This document shows positions 35,773-44,139 of a stretch of DNA of 64,000 nucleotides, one piece after another. Each line of letters starts with the position of its first letter. Position 1 is the stretch's first letter. The stretch lies in assembly GCF_005233835.1 (NCBI RefSeq), contig NZ_SZQA01000027.1, forward strand, positions 1 through 64,000, given 5' to 3'. The notes beneath the pieces are model-generated. The model saw only the letters and a program-made list of their open reading frames with translations, searched no databases and was not told the DNA's origin. The position numbers were made by a program, and so were the translations under genes. The stretch is from Herbidospora galbida (GTDB lineage Bacteria > Actinomycetota > Actinomycetes > Streptosporangiales > Streptosporangiaceae).

Positions 35773-36525
35773 TCAGTGGCGCACCGCTGCGAAACGGAGT
35801 CTCACGTAGTCGGCCATCCAGCCGGCGTCGTTGCGGAGGGCGGGGGCGGCGAGTTCGTTCACCCGCCGGAGCAGCGGCTCGACCGTCGCCGGGGGCACGC
35901 CGTCGAGCAGCGACCCGGCGAACATCCGCACCCAGTCGGCGGCGCCGTTGGGGCACTCGTCGAGCGGCGTCGGCCGGTCGAAGTGCTCCAGGATGCGCAG
36001 GGTGAACCCGGCGCGTTCCAAACGGACGGCGTACTCGGCCGGGCTGGGGAAGAACCAGGGGAGTTCGGGCTCGCGCAGGCCGTGCTCGCGCCAGGCGGTC
36101 AGCATGGCCGAGGTGAGGGCGGCGCAGTTGCCGGCCCCGCCGAGCTCGGCCACGAACCGGCCGCCCGGCCGCAGCGCGTCGCGGACGGAGTCGATGACCG
36201 CGTCGGGGTCGCGGCTCATCCAGTGGAGGGCCGCGTTGGAGAACACCGCGTCGAACGGCTGGGCGACGGTGAAGTCGTGGCCGTCGCCCACGGCGAAGTC
36301 GAGCCGGGGGAACTGGGCGATGGCCGTCTCGATCATCGCCTGTGAGCCGTCGATCCCCAGCACGTAGGCCCCGCGGACGGCGATCTCGCCGCTCAGCACG
36401 CCCGTACCGCAGCCGAGGTCGAGCACGCGCTCACCCGGCTGCGGGTCGAGCAGCTCCACGAGGGGAGCGCCCTGCGCCGAGACATAGCCGAAGGAGCTGT
36501 CGTAGGCGCGAGCGTTCCACCTCAT
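35773..36525 (-). CDS. Class I SAM-dependent methyltransferase
   Basis: The 250-residue protein has motif I VLDLGCGTGVLSGEI (about residues 34-48), the acidic GIDGS, and FSNAALHWM typical of the trans-aconitate/UbiE-like small-molecule methyltransferases. The start MRWNARAYDSSF at ATG 36525 fits the family, although no clear ribosome site is visible. It is parallel to and 105 bases upstream of the helicase cassette, but an inverted repeat and likely promoter lie between them. There is no DNA methylase motif such as DPPY or NPPY, so it is not evidently a modification partner. Substrate unknown. Confidence 0.85.
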   Translation of the reverse strand: MRWNARAYDSSFGYVSAQGAPLVELLDPQPGERVLDLGCGTGVLSGEIAVRGAYVLGIDGSQAMIETAIAQFPRLDFAVGDGHDFTVAQPFDAVFSNAALHWMSRDPDAVIDSVRDALRPGGRFVAELGGAGNCAALTSAMLTAWREHGLREPELPWFFPSPAEYAVRLERAGFTLRILEHFDRPTPLDECPNGAADWVRMFAGSLLDGVPPATVEPLLRRVNELAAPALRNDAGWMADYVRLRFAAVRH

Positions 36526-36608
36526 GAGCGTAGGTGTGTCATATCGCAAGATCGGCTCACTTCCACGGTTGTCCGCATAGAGTACGCCAGCCGTGGAATC
36601 AATGTTTT

Positions 36609-37700
36609 TCAGCTCATTTGCTGAGACCAGTGTTTCTGGAGATACATCTTGGCCGCGTCCTGCTGCGGGATGGTCATGAACACCGGCGTCCCGTTCGCCT
36701 TCGGCAGCTTCCCTGCCGCCTCGTTGTCGAGGGTGCTCTTCATCTGCATGGCCTCCATCCGCGAGGGCCGCGCGTAGCCCCTGAGCAGGATGTTCTGGCC
36801 CTCGTCGGAGAACAGGAACTCGGTCCAGAGCCGGGCCGCCGCCGGGTGGGGCGCGCTCGCGCTGATGGCCTGCACGTAGGGCGAGGCCAGGATCGCGCCC
36901 GCCGGGATGGTCACCTGCCAGGTGGCCGCGTTGGCGGCCGACCGGGCCGCGTTCAGGTAGTCCCAGTCGAGCACCGCGGCGGCCTGCTCGGGCGCGGCGG
37001 CGACCGCCCCGGCCTTCTTCAGCGCCGCGAAGGCCTGCACGCCCTTGCGGGCGTCGAACTTGCCGCCCTGCGCCGAGGACTGCATCGAGGCCGCCATCAC
37101 GCCGTTGAAGCCGCTCGCGTTCTTCAGCGGGTCGCCCGCGAGCGCGACCGTGGTCCCGGCCGGGCGGCCGGCGGGCTTGAGCAGTTCGGCGTACGACGCC
37201 GGCGCCTTCATCTTGCGCGGGTCGTAGCCGATCGACATGTAGCCGCCGTAACCGGCGTACCAGGTGCCGTTGGCGGCCTTGACCTCGTCGGGGATGTCGG
37301 TCCAGCCGGTCACCTGGTAGGGGGCGAACTTGGCGGCGTTGGCCAGGGCCACGTCGATGCTGAGGTCGAAGACGTCGGGCTTCTGGGCCGTGGCGACGGC
37401 GTCGATCTGCTGCTGGCTGTTGGCCGCCGGGTTGAGCGACTCGATCTGGATGCCGTACTTGTCGGCGAAGACGTCCATCAGCTCGCCGTGGTTGACCCAT
37501 TCGCGGGGCAGCCCGACGACGGTGAGCTTGCCCTCCTTCTGGGCGGCCTCGACCAGCCGGTCGAAGTTGCCGAAGCCCGCCTGGAGGCTGGCGCCCTTCA
37601 CGTTGACCGGCGGGAGGGCCTTGGTCTCGCCGCCCTGGGACGAACAGGCCGCGAGGGCCAGCAGGGCCGCCAGCGCGGGAGTGGTCACGAGTCTGGTCAC
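36609..37700 (-). CDS. Extracellular solute-binding lipoprotein (orphan ABC component)
   Basis: The 363-residue protein has a lipoprotein signal peptide with lipobox ALAAC near residue 19 and a type II periplasmic-binding fold of the iron/spermidine/thiamine family (LTVVGLPREWVNHGELMDVFADKYGI, then FLFSDEGQNILLRGYARPS near the C-terminus). It would capture a substrate at the outer membrane face for an ABC importer. No permease or ATPase gene is adjacent, so its transporter is elsewhere or lost. GTG 37700 is the start. An 83-base spacer separates it from the methyltransferase. Confidence 0.85.
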   Translation of the reverse strand: MTRLVTTPALAALLALAACSSQGGETKALPPVNVKGASLQAGFGNFDRLVEAAQKEGKLTVVGLPREWVNHGELMDVFADKYGIQIESLNPAANSQQQIDAVATAQKPDVFDLSIDVALANAAKFAPYQVTGWTDIPDEVKAANGTWYAGYGGYMSIGYDPRKMKAPASYAELLKPAGRPAGTTVALAGDPLKNASGFNGVMAASMQSSAQGGKFDARKGVQAFAALKKAGAVAAAPEQAAAVLDWDYLNAARSAANAATWQVTIPAGAILASPYVQAISASAPHPAAARLWTEFLFSDEGQNILLRGYARPSRMEAMQMKSTLDNEAAGKLPKANGTPVFMTIPQQDAAKMYLQKHWSQQMS

Positions 37701-37746
37701 GGATCGAATGCTTGGGGCCGGGTCGCGCCGCGTCGAGACGGCACGC

Positions 37747-37953
37747 TCAGCCAGGGACGACCTTTGCCGCCGCCATGACCCTTTCTGGGAACTCCACGAG
37801 GGTGCCGTCGCGCTTGCGTACCGAGAGCACGCCGTTCTCCCAGGCCTCCAGCACGCCGACGACGTCGCGGAAGCCCTCGGGCAGCGCCCTGCGGACGGTG
37901 ACGCGCCTGCCGACGTCGGCCGGCGTGATGGTCACCTTGAGCTGGAAGGCCAT
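37747..37953 (-). CDS. Stand-alone SH3-like domain (GNAT N-domain type)
   Basis: The 68-residue protein starts at ATG 37953 with GGAGGGG 8 bases upstream. Its sequence (VGRRVTVRRALPEG, DVVGVLEAWENGVLSVRKRDG, VMAAAKVVPG) resembles the small beta-barrel that precedes the GNAT acetyltransferase domain in an actinobacterial family usually encoded next to fdxA. Here the acetyltransferase part is absent: the frame ends in a normal stop, and downstream sequence belongs to the lipoprotein. It is divergent from fdxA across 97 bases. Possible roles are RNA or protein binding; none is established. Confidence 0.7.
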   Translation of the reverse strand: MAFQLKVTITPADVGRRVTVRRALPEGFRDVVGVLEAWENGVLSVRKRDGTLVEFPERVMAAAKVVPG

Positions 37954-38050
37954 GACATTGGCCCCTCCTGTTCCGGCCACCTGACAGTCACCGCAATACT
38001 AGGACGGAGCAACCTGCGGCCCATGTCGTGCCGGAAAGAAGGAGCTAGAG

Positions 38051-38377
38051 GTGACCTACGTCATCGCGCAGCCTTGCGTGGATGTCCTGGACAAGGCGTG
38101 CATCGAAGAGTGCCCTGTCGACTGCATCTACGAGGGCGAGCGCATGCTCTACATCCACCCCGACGAGTGCGTCGACTGTGGGGCGTGCGAGCCGGTCTGC
38201 CCGGTGGAGGCCATCTTCTACGAAGACGACCTGCCCGAGCAGTGGAAGGACTTCTACAAGGCCAATGTTGACTTCTTCGAGGACCTGGGCTCGCCCGGCG
38301 GCGCCTCGAAGGTTGGCAAGATCGAGAAGGACCATCCGACCGTGGCCGCGCTCCCGCCGCAGGCGGAAGACCACTGA
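38051..38377 (+). CDS. fdxA: Seven-iron ferredoxin
   Basis: The 108-residue protein has the seven-iron pattern: C9, C17 and C21 ([17 protein letters not shown]) for the [3Fe-4S] cluster and [17 protein letters not shown] for the [4Fe-4S] cluster. The C-terminal extension of about 45 residues is typical of the mycobacterial FdxA/FdxC group. It carries electrons to cytochrome P450s or other oxidoreductases in the cytosol. GTG 38051 has GGAG at 9 bases. It lies 25 bases before dapC and is probably co-transcribed, an arrangement seen in many actinobacteria. Confidence 0.92.
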   Translation: MTYVIAQPCVDVLDKACIEECPVDCIYEGERMLYIHPDECVDCGACEPVCPVEAIFYEDDLPEQWKDFYKANVDFFEDLGSPGGASKVGKIEKDHPTVAALPPQAEDH

Positions 38378-38402
38378 CGCCCAGCACTGGAGAGAGTCCT
38401 TC

Positions 38403-39488
38403 GTGATCGCCCTGCCCGACTTCCCGTGGGACAGCCTGGCCTCGTACAAGACGACCGCCGAGGCTCATCCCGACGGCATCGCCGACCTGTCGGTCGGCAC
38501 CCCCGTCGATCCGGTTCCCGAAGTCGTGCGCAGGGCGCTCGCCGAGGCCGCCGACAGCCCGGGTTATCCGCTCACCTACGGCACCGCCCGGTTGCGTGAG
38601 GCCGCGGCGGGCTGGCTGGCCCGCCGCCACGGCGTGACGGCCGACCCGGCCGGCGTGCTGCCCACCATCGGTTCCAAGGAACTGGTCGCCTGGCTGCCGA
38701 CCCTGCTCGGTGTCGGCCCCGGCGACAAGGTGATCTTCCCGGCGCTGGCCTATCCGACCTACGACGTGGGCGCCCGGCTGGCCGGGGCCGAGCCCTTCCC
38801 GACCGACGGCCTGCTCTCGCTCGGCCCCGAGCGGGTGCCCCTGGTCTGGGTCAACTCGCCGAGCAACCCCACAGGCAAGGTGCTGCCGGCCGAACACCTG
38901 GCCAAGGTGGTCGCCTGGGCGCGCGAGCGCGGCGCGGTCGTCGCCTCCGACGAGTGCTACATCGAGCTCGGCTGGGAGAAGCGGCCCGTCTCGATCCTGC
39001 ACCCCGACGTGTCGGGCGGCTCCCACGAGGGGCTGCTGGCCGTCCACTCGCTCTCCAAGCGCTCCAACCTGGCGGGCTACCGCGCCGCTTTCGTGGCCGG
39101 TGACCCGGTCCTGGTGAAGCGCCTGCTCGAGGTGCGCAAGCACGCCGGCATGATCGTGCCGGAGCCCGTCCAGGCCGCCATGACGGCCGCCCTCGACGAC
39201 GACGCGCACGCCGACGAGCAGCGCGAGCGCTACTCGGCCCGGCGCACCGCCCTGCGGGCCGCGCTCGAATCGGCCGGCTGGCGGGTCGACCACTCGGAGG
39301 CCGGCCTCTACCTGTGGGCCACCGACGGCACCGGCTGCTGGGACCAGGTCGCCCGGCTGGCCAAGCTCGGCATCCTGGTGGCGCCGGGCAGCTTCTACGG
39401 CACCGCCGGAGAGAGCCACATCCGGGTCGCGATCACCGCCACAGACGAAAGAATCGCCGCAGCGGTCGCACGACTCACAGTCGCATAG
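38403..39488 (+). CDS. dapC: Succinyldiaminopimelate transaminase
   Basis: The 361-residue class I/II aminotransferase has the PLP lysine in HSLSKRSNLAGYR (about residue 219), the Asn/Pro motif WVNSPSNPTGK and the Arg near the C-terminus in HIRVAIT. Length and adjacency to fdxA match actinobacterial DapC, which converts N-succinyl-2-amino-6-oxopimelate to N-succinyl-LL-diaminopimelate for lysine and peptidoglycan. The desuccinylase dapE lies 1.5 kb downstream on the same strand. GTG 38403 has GGAGAG upstream. Confidence 0.9.
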   Translation: MIALPDFPWDSLASYKTTAEAHPDGIADLSVGTPVDPVPEVVRRALAEAADSPGYPLTYGTARLREAAAGWLARRHGVTADPAGVLPTIGSKELVAWLPTLLGVGPGDKVIFPALAYPTYDVGARLAGAEPFPTDGLLSLGPERVPLVWVNSPSNPTGKVLPAEHLAKVVAWARERGAVVASDECYIELGWEKRPVSILHPDVSGGSHEGLLAVHSLSKRSNLAGYRAAFVAGDPVLVKRLLEVRKHAGMIVPEPVQAAMTAALDDDAHADEQRERYSARRTALRAALESAGWRVDHSEAGLYLWATDGTGCWDQVARLAKLGILVAPGSFYGTAGESHIRVAITATDERIAAAVARLTVA

Positions 39489-39544
39489 CGAGCCGCCCTC
39501 ATACGGGCGGATATGGCGCGTTTGTGTTGATAGGATCGCGCGCC

Positions 39545-40156
39545 ATGACGACAGCGGTGGTGCTCGGTCTGTGCCTCGCGGCGGTGGTCGTCGTGCTGGT
39601 CGCCTACTTCGCCACCGCTCGCCGGGAGGGGCGTGGCCGGGCCCGTACGGCAGTCGAGGTCGAGGCCGACTTCTACGACGAATTCGCGGAGCTCGACTAT
39701 TTCGACCCCCGCACCATCCAGGTCGGCGACACCGCCACCGTGGAGGGATCCCGGTTCAAGGCCATCGGCGCCCTCCACCTGATGCGGCAGGGCGACGAGT
39801 GGACCGAGCACCTGCTCGACGACGGCAGCCGCCGCGTCCACTGGCTCTCGGTCCAGGAGCGGCCCGAGGGCCTTGAGGTCATGCTGTGGACGCCGGTCCA
39901 GGCGCAGGGCATGGTCCCGGCCAAGAGCATGCTCATCATGGAGGGCGTCGAGTTCTTCCCCGGCGACCGGGGCACCGTCGCCTACCGGGCCGAGGGCATG
40001 ACCGGCCTGCCCGAACGCGGCCTGCTCGACTTCGCCGACTACCGCGCCCACGACGGCCGCCTGCTGTCGTTCCAGCGCGTCCAGGGCGGCCAGTGGGTCG
40101 CGTCGTACGCCTCGCCGCTGACGCCGGGCTCGATCCAGGTCGACCGCAAGCCCTGA
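39545..40156 (+). CDS. DUF4178 protein with N-terminal membrane helix
   Basis: The 203-residue protein has one membrane segment (about residues 5-24) and then a DUF4178-type beta-rich domain (VGDTATVEGSRFKAIGALHL, WTEHLLDD, VHWLSVQE). In actinobacteria such proteins are often near polyamine or YjfL-type membrane genes, which are not seen here. ATG 39545 is 8 bases after TAGGAT, so it may be leaderless. Function unknown; the soluble part should face the cytoplasm. Confidence 0.75.
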   Translation: MTTAVVLGLCLAAVVVVLVAYFATARREGRGRARTAVEVEADFYDEFAELDYFDPRTIQVGDTATVEGSRFKAIGALHLMRQGDEWTEHLLDDGSRRVHWLSVQERPEGLEVMLWTPVQAQGMVPAKSMLIMEGVEFFPGDRGTVAYRAEGMTGLPERGLLDFADYRAHDGRLLSFQRVQGGQWVASYASPLTPGSIQVDRKP

Positions 40157-40162
40157 GAGGGC

Positions 40163-40933
40163 CTAGCCCTCCTTGACCGGCTGCCACCCGTCTTGACCGG
40201 CGGAGGCGCTCCACACGTAGCCGTCGTGGACGACCTGGCGCAGCCCGTAGACCGGGGCGTGGGTGACGAACCAGGTCGCCTTCAGCCAGTCTTCCCGGGA
40301 GGCGCCCCTGGCCCGGTTGAACTCCTTCTTCGCCGCGGCGTCCTGCGGGGGCGGCGGCGACTCCTTCGGCGGATACCAGCAGTGGACCGCCCGGGGCTGG
40401 TCGCCCCGGAAGGCGGTGGCCAGGATCTCGGCGCTGCGCCGGTGGTCGGCGTAGGCGCCGCCGTCGGCCGACCGCTGCACGGCCTGGGCGGCGTCGTGGA
40501 GGCTCATGTCGAGGTAGCCGTCGACCTTCTCCAGGGCGGCGAAGAAGCGGCGGGTGGAGTAGACCGGGTCCATGATCTGCTTGACCGTGCCCCAGCCCTG
40601 GGAGGGCCGCTGCTGGAAGATGCCCACCGAGTCGCGGTCGCCGAAGGAGATGTTGGTCATCTTCGACTCCTGGATCGCCGTGATGTAGGCGATCTCCAGC
40701 GCCTGCTTGGGCAGCTTGCGCCGGGCCGCGACGGCGGCGATGGTGGCCGCCACCTGCGACTGCTCCAGATCGAGGTCGAGCGTGCCCGCCGGGACGGTGA
40801 TCGTGCACCCCTCGCCCAGCACGAACGTGTCGGCCTTTTTCATCAGCTGGTAACCGGCGAAGAAGATCGCTCCCGCCAGAACGACCACGATGGCCACGAT
40901 GGTCAGTGCTGTTCTGGATGGACGCCGTGTCAC
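40163..40933 (-). CDS. Membrane-anchored lysozyme-fold-like protein
   Basis: The 256-residue protein has an N-terminal membrane helix (about residues 9-29) and a domain with AYITAIQESKMTNISFGD and SVGIFQQRPSQGWGT. This recalls transglycosylase/lysozyme folds with a candidate catalytic Glu in AIQES. The middle HDAAQAVQRSADGGAYADH may be a helical extension. Proteins of this type are widespread in streptomycetes with unclear annotation. GTG 40933 lies 8 bases after TAGGTT on the minus strand, leaderless and divergent from dapE. Murein cleavage is inferred from the motif, not certain. Confidence 0.7.
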   Translation of the reverse strand: MTRRPSRTALTIVAIVVVLAGAIFFAGYQLMKKADTFVLGEGCTITVPAGTLDLDLEQSQVAATIAAVAARRKLPKQALEIAYITAIQESKMTNISFGDRDSVGIFQQRPSQGWGTVKQIMDPVYSTRRFFAALEKVDGYLDMSLHDAAQAVQRSADGGAYADHRRSAEILATAFRGDQPRAVHCWYPPKESPPPPQDAAAKKEFNRARGASREDWLKATWFVTHAPVYGLRQVVHDGYVWSASAGQDGWQPVKEG

Positions 40934-40980
40934 AGCCCAAGAACCTACCTTCTCGCGGCCCTGCCGTAGGCTCGGCAGAC

Positions 40981-42027
40981 ATGCGACTTGATCAGGACGT
41001 GAGGACGTTGACCGCCGATCTGGTGGACGTCCGATCGGAGAGCGGTGACGAGCAGGTCCTGGCCGACGCGATCGACGAGGCGCTGCGGCGGCTGCCGCAC
41101 CTGACCGTCGACCGCCACGGCAACAACGTGGTGGCCCGCACCAACCTCGGCCGGGCCGAGCGGGTCGTCGTGGCGGGCCACCTCGACACGGTGCCGATCG
41201 CCGACAACGTGCCGAGCCGGGTCGAGGGGAACCGCCTGATCGGCTGCGGCGGCACCGACATGAAGGCCGGCGTGGCCGTACAGCTGAAACTGGCTCTGCT
41301 CAGCGCCCCCAACCGCGACCTGACCCTCGTCTTCTACGACCTCGAAGAGGTCGAGGCGGCCCGCAACGGCCTCGGCCTGCTGGTGCGCGAGCACCCCGAC
41401 TGGGTGCGCGGCGACTTCGCGGTGCTGATGGAGCCGACCGACGGCGTGATCGAGGGCGGCTGCCAGGGGACCATCCGGGCCGAGATCCTCTCCCGCGGCG
41501 TACGCGCCCACAGCGCCCGCAGCTGGCTCGGCTTCAACGCCATCCACGGGTCCGCCGAGATCCTGAACCGGCTCGCCGGCTACACGCCCCGCGAACCGGT
41601 CGTCGACGGCCTGGCCTACCACGAGGGGCTCAACGCGGTGCTGATCCGCGGCGGCCACGCCGGGAACGTCATCCCCGACGAGTGCGTGGTGACGGTCAAC
41701 TACCGCTTCGCCCCCGACCTCACCGAGGAACAGGCCCAGAACCACCTGCGCGAGGTCTTCGACGGCTTCGAGGTGACGATCACCGACTCGGCCCCCGGCG
41801 CGCGGCCCGGCCTGGAACACCCGGTCGCGGCGGCATTCACGAGAGTGGTCGGCGGCGAACCCCGCGCGAAGGTCGCATGGACCGATGTGGCCCGTTTCTC
41901 CGCACTTGGAGTTCCGGCGGTGAACTACGGTCCGGGCGATCCGGCGATGGCTCACAAAGTCGACGAATACGTCGAACTCGACAAGATCGTCGAGGCTGAG
42001 CGCGTCATGACCGCCTGGTTGACCTGA
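40981..42027 (+). CDS. dapE: Succinyl-diaminopimelate desuccinylase
   Basis: The 348-residue M20-family metalloenzyme has VVVAGHLDTVP (first metal His and catalytic Asp), GGTDMKAG (bridging Asp), YDLEEVEA (catalytic base Glu-Glu), and a C-terminal AMAHKVDEYV with the last metal His. It hydrolyses N-succinyl-LL-diaminopimelate to LL-diaminopimelate, the step after DapC. The first part, MRLDQDVRTLTADLVDV, matches the actinobacterial DapE subgroup. TAGGCT lies 8 bases before ATG 40981. A long hairpin follows the gene. Confidence 0.92.
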   Translation: MRLDQDVRTLTADLVDVRSESGDEQVLADAIDEALRRLPHLTVDRHGNNVVARTNLGRAERVVVAGHLDTVPIADNVPSRVEGNRLIGCGGTDMKAGVAVQLKLALLSAPNRDLTLVFYDLEEVEAARNGLGLLVREHPDWVRGDFAVLMEPTDGVIEGGCQGTIRAEILSRGVRAHSARSWLGFNAIHGSAEILNRLAGYTPREPVVDGLAYHEGLNAVLIRGGHAGNVIPDECVVTVNYRFAPDLTEEQAQNHLREVFDGFEVTITDSAPGARPGLEHPVAAAFTRVVGGEPRAKVAWTDVARFSALGVPAVNYGPGDPAMAHKVDEYVELDKIVEAERVMTAWLT

Positions 42028-42048
42028 GGAAACTGCCTGCAGAAAGAA

Positions 42049-42094
42049 GAAAGTGGCTTTCCTCGCCGGCCATTTGGCGGGGAAAGCCACTTTC
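42049..42094 (+). terminator. Long hairpin after dapE
   Basis: A perfect 14-bp stem (GAAAGTGGCTTTCC with GGAAAGCCACTTTC) encloses an 18-base loop that itself can pair (CGCC/GGCG). No T-tract follows, so it may act as a stabilising 3' structure or an atypical actinobacterial terminator. Confidence 0.65.
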
Positions 42095-42212
42095 CGTCCC
42101 GAGCAGCACCCTCGACTGTTAGACGCGGCCTGAACGAAATCCGGTTCCCCGGTTCCGTGTGGATTCTCAAGATTTTTTCCACGGCCATCCTGAGGGGCTA
42201 GCGTGGCGTCTC

Positions 42213-42983
42213 ATGAACACGATTCGCCGTGAACGTCGCCAGGGGCCGCAGCTGCTCCGGGGCGAGATGGTGCCCGACTCCACCCACGACCAGCGCCTGC
42301 TCGACCGGCGCGGACCGGCCGACTGGCTCCACATGGACCCGTGGCGGGTGCTGCGCATCCAGGCCGAGTTCGTCGAGGGCTTCGGCTCCCTGGCCGAGCT
42401 GCCGCCGTCGGTCACCGTCTTCGGCTCGGCCCGCACCAAGCCCGACTCGCCCGACTACGAGCTCGGCGTCCGCCTCGGGGCCGCGCTCGCCGACGCCGGC
42501 TACGGCGTCATCACCGGCGGCGGCCCCGGCTGCATGGAGGCCGCCAACAAGGGCGCGATGGAGGCCGGCGGCATCTCCGTGGGTCTCGGCATCGAGCTCC
42601 CGCACGAACAGTCGATGAACGAATACGTCAACCTGGGCGTCGAGTTCCGCTACTTCTTCGTCCGCAAGACCATGTTCGTCAAGTACTCCTGCGGCTTCGT
42701 CACCCTGCCGGGCGGCTTCGGCACTCTCGACGAGCTGTTCGAGGCGCTGACGCTCGTCCAGACCCGGAAGGTCACCTCGTTCCCGGTGATCCTCATGGGT
42801 TCCTCGTTCTGGGGCCCGATGGTCGACTGGATCAAGTCGTCGCTGCTGGGCGAGGGCAAGATCTCCCCCCAGGACGTCGACCTGATCAGGGTCACCGACG
42901 ACGTCGACGAGGCCGTGCGGATCATCGTGGAGGCCGACCGCCGCCGTGAGCAGGAGGCGAGCCTCGTGGGAGACGCCCAATAA
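42213..42983 (+). CDS. LOG-family (TIGR00730) protein, long form
   Basis: The 256-residue Rossmann-fold protein has the lysine decarboxylase-like LOG signature PGGFGTLDELFE and the upstream GGGPGCMEAANKGA. LOG enzymes are cytokinin-riboside-5'-monophosphate phosphoribohydrolases or related nucleotide hydrolases. The longer N-terminus (about 60 residues with WLHMDPWRVLRIQAEFV) is typical of the actinobacterial form next to dapE. TAGCGT 8 bases before ATG 42213 suggests a leaderless start. It overlaps the next LOG gene in TAATG. Confidence 0.88.
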   Translation: MNTIRRERRQGPQLLRGEMVPDSTHDQRLLDRRGPADWLHMDPWRVLRIQAEFVEGFGSLAELPPSVTVFGSARTKPDSPDYELGVRLGAALADAGYGVITGGGPGCMEAANKGAMEAGGISVGLGIELPHEQSMNEYVNLGVEFRYFFVRKTMFVKYSCGFVTLPGGFGTLDELFEALTLVQTRKVTSFPVILMGSSFWGPMVDWIKSSLLGEGKISPQDVDLIRVTDDVDEAVRIIVEADRRREQEASLVGDAQ

Positions 42984-43552
42984 TGTTCGTCTGCGTTTTC
43001 TGCGCCTCCTCCCAGAAGATCGACCCGAAGTACTTCCGGCTGGCCGCCGACGTCGGCGCCGAGCTCGCCCGGCGCGGCCACCACCTCGTCAGCGGGGGCG
43101 CGATCGTGTCGTGCATGGGCGAGGTCGCCCGCGCCGCCCGAGCCGGCGGCGCCCAGACCATCGGCGTGATGCCCCAGGTCCTGGTGGACATCGAGATCGC
43201 CGACACCGACTCGACCGAGCTGGTCGTCACGACCGGCATGCGCGAGCGCAAGAGCGTCATGGACGCCCGCTCCGACGCCTTCCTGGTCCTCCCGGGCGGC
43301 ATCGGGACGATGGAGGAACTCTTCGAGATCTGGACCGCCCGGGTCCTCGGCATCCACCAGCGCCCGCTGGTCCTGCTCGACCCGTGGGGCCTCTACACCC
43401 CTCTGAAAGACCTCGTCGAGGGCATGTACGACCAGGGCTTCACCCGCCCCGACGTCTTCGACGGCATCGCCTGGGCCACGACCGTCGAAGAGGCCTTCGA
43501 CCTGCTCGAACAGCCCACTCCCCGGATCACCCCCGGGGTCGACGAGGCCTAG
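42983..43552 (+). CDS. LOG-family protein, short form
   Basis: The 189-residue second LOG protein has the full active-site pair TGMRERKSVM and LPGGIGTMEELFE, with the catalytic Arg and Glu of phosphoribohydrolases. It is of the normal bacterial LOG length. Its start shares an A with the stop of the first LOG gene, so both are made from one message. The tandem of a long and a short form suggests heteromers or different nucleotide substrates; neither is shown. Confidence 0.88.
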   Translation: MFVCVFCASSQKIDPKYFRLAADVGAELARRGHHLVSGGAIVSCMGEVARAARAGGAQTIGVMPQVLVDIEIADTDSTELVVTTGMRERKSVMDARSDAFLVLPGGIGTMEELFEIWTARVLGIHQRPLVLLDPWGLYTPLKDLVEGMYDQGFTRPDVFDGIAWATTVEEAFDLLEQPTPRITPGVDEA

Positions 43553-43561
43553 CCGGCAGGC

Positions 43562-43759
43562 CTACGCGAGCCCGCGCCGGGCCAGGGCCGGTGGCCTGCG
43601 CCCGGCGATGGCCTCGGTCATGGCGACCGCCTGCCCGATCGCCTCGGCGTGAGCCGGGTCGGCCAGGCGGAACTCGGCCGGGCCGCGCCAAGCGGCGAGG
43701 GCGGCCACGGCGATGGCCTCGTCGAGGTCGGCCGGCAGCTCGATGATCTCAGTTGCCAC
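43562..43759 (-). CDS. Hypothetical 65-residue protein
   Basis: This minus-strand frame has strong G/C third positions and fills an otherwise empty gap between two plus-strand genes. The peptide is helical and Ala-rich (LPADLDEAIAVAALAAWRGPAE) with no motif. The GTG start at 43759 lacks a ribosome site, and the gene ends 9 bases from the LOG stop, tail to tail. Function unknown; it could be a chance frame. Confidence 0.5.
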   Translation of the reverse strand: MATEIIELPADLDEAIAVAALAAWRGPAEFRLADPAHAEAIGQAVAMTEAIAGRRPPALARRGLA

Positions 43760-43785
43760 GTGGTCGATGCTCTCACGCTCACCAC

Positions 43786-44139
43786 ATGTGGCACGATTCG
43801 TATGTGCTGGTCGTACTCGTTCTCGCCGCGCTCGCGGTCGTGGGCTGTGTGGTCTGGGTCTCCATGGGCCAGGGCGGGGCGATGGCGGAGTTCCCGCCCG
43901 ACGTGCCGCCGCTGGAGCTCCCCGACGCCGCCCAGGTGACCGCCGTCGACCTGGTGACCGTGCAGTTCCCGGTCGGCCTGGTCGGCTACCACACCGGTTC
44001 CGTCGACGAGACCCTCCAGCGGGCCGCGACCGCCATCCGCGACCGCGACACCCGCATCGCCGTCCTGGAGCAGAAGGTGGCCGAGCTCATGGCCGGCCGC
44101 CTCCAGGCCAAGTCACTCGATTCGGAAGAAGCATGGTAG
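43786..44139 (+). CDS. DivIVA-like membrane protein
   Basis: The 117-residue protein has an N-terminal membrane helix (about residues 4-24), a short linker, and a C-terminal segment FPVGLVGYHTGSVDETLQRA followed by a coiled coil (DRDTRIAVLEQKVAEL). This is the pattern of DivIVA-domain mini-proteins located before tag in actinobacteria (the Rv1209 position). DivIVA-like proteins mark curved membrane at poles and septa. The stop lies within the start of tag, so the two genes are coupled. Confidence 0.75.
   Translation: MWHDSYVLVVLVLAALAVVGCVVWVSMGQGGAMAEFPPDVPPLELPDAAQVTAVDLVTVQFPVGLVGYHTGSVDETLQRAATAIRDRDTRIAVLEQKVAELMAGRLQAKSLDSEEAW

Noticed and set aside
35773-36525. Methyltransferase considered as the modification part of a restriction-modification system with the helicase
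   Set aside because: It has small-molecule methyltransferase motifs without DNA-methylase DPPY/NPPY or target-recognition regions, and a promoter-like repeat separates it from the cassette.
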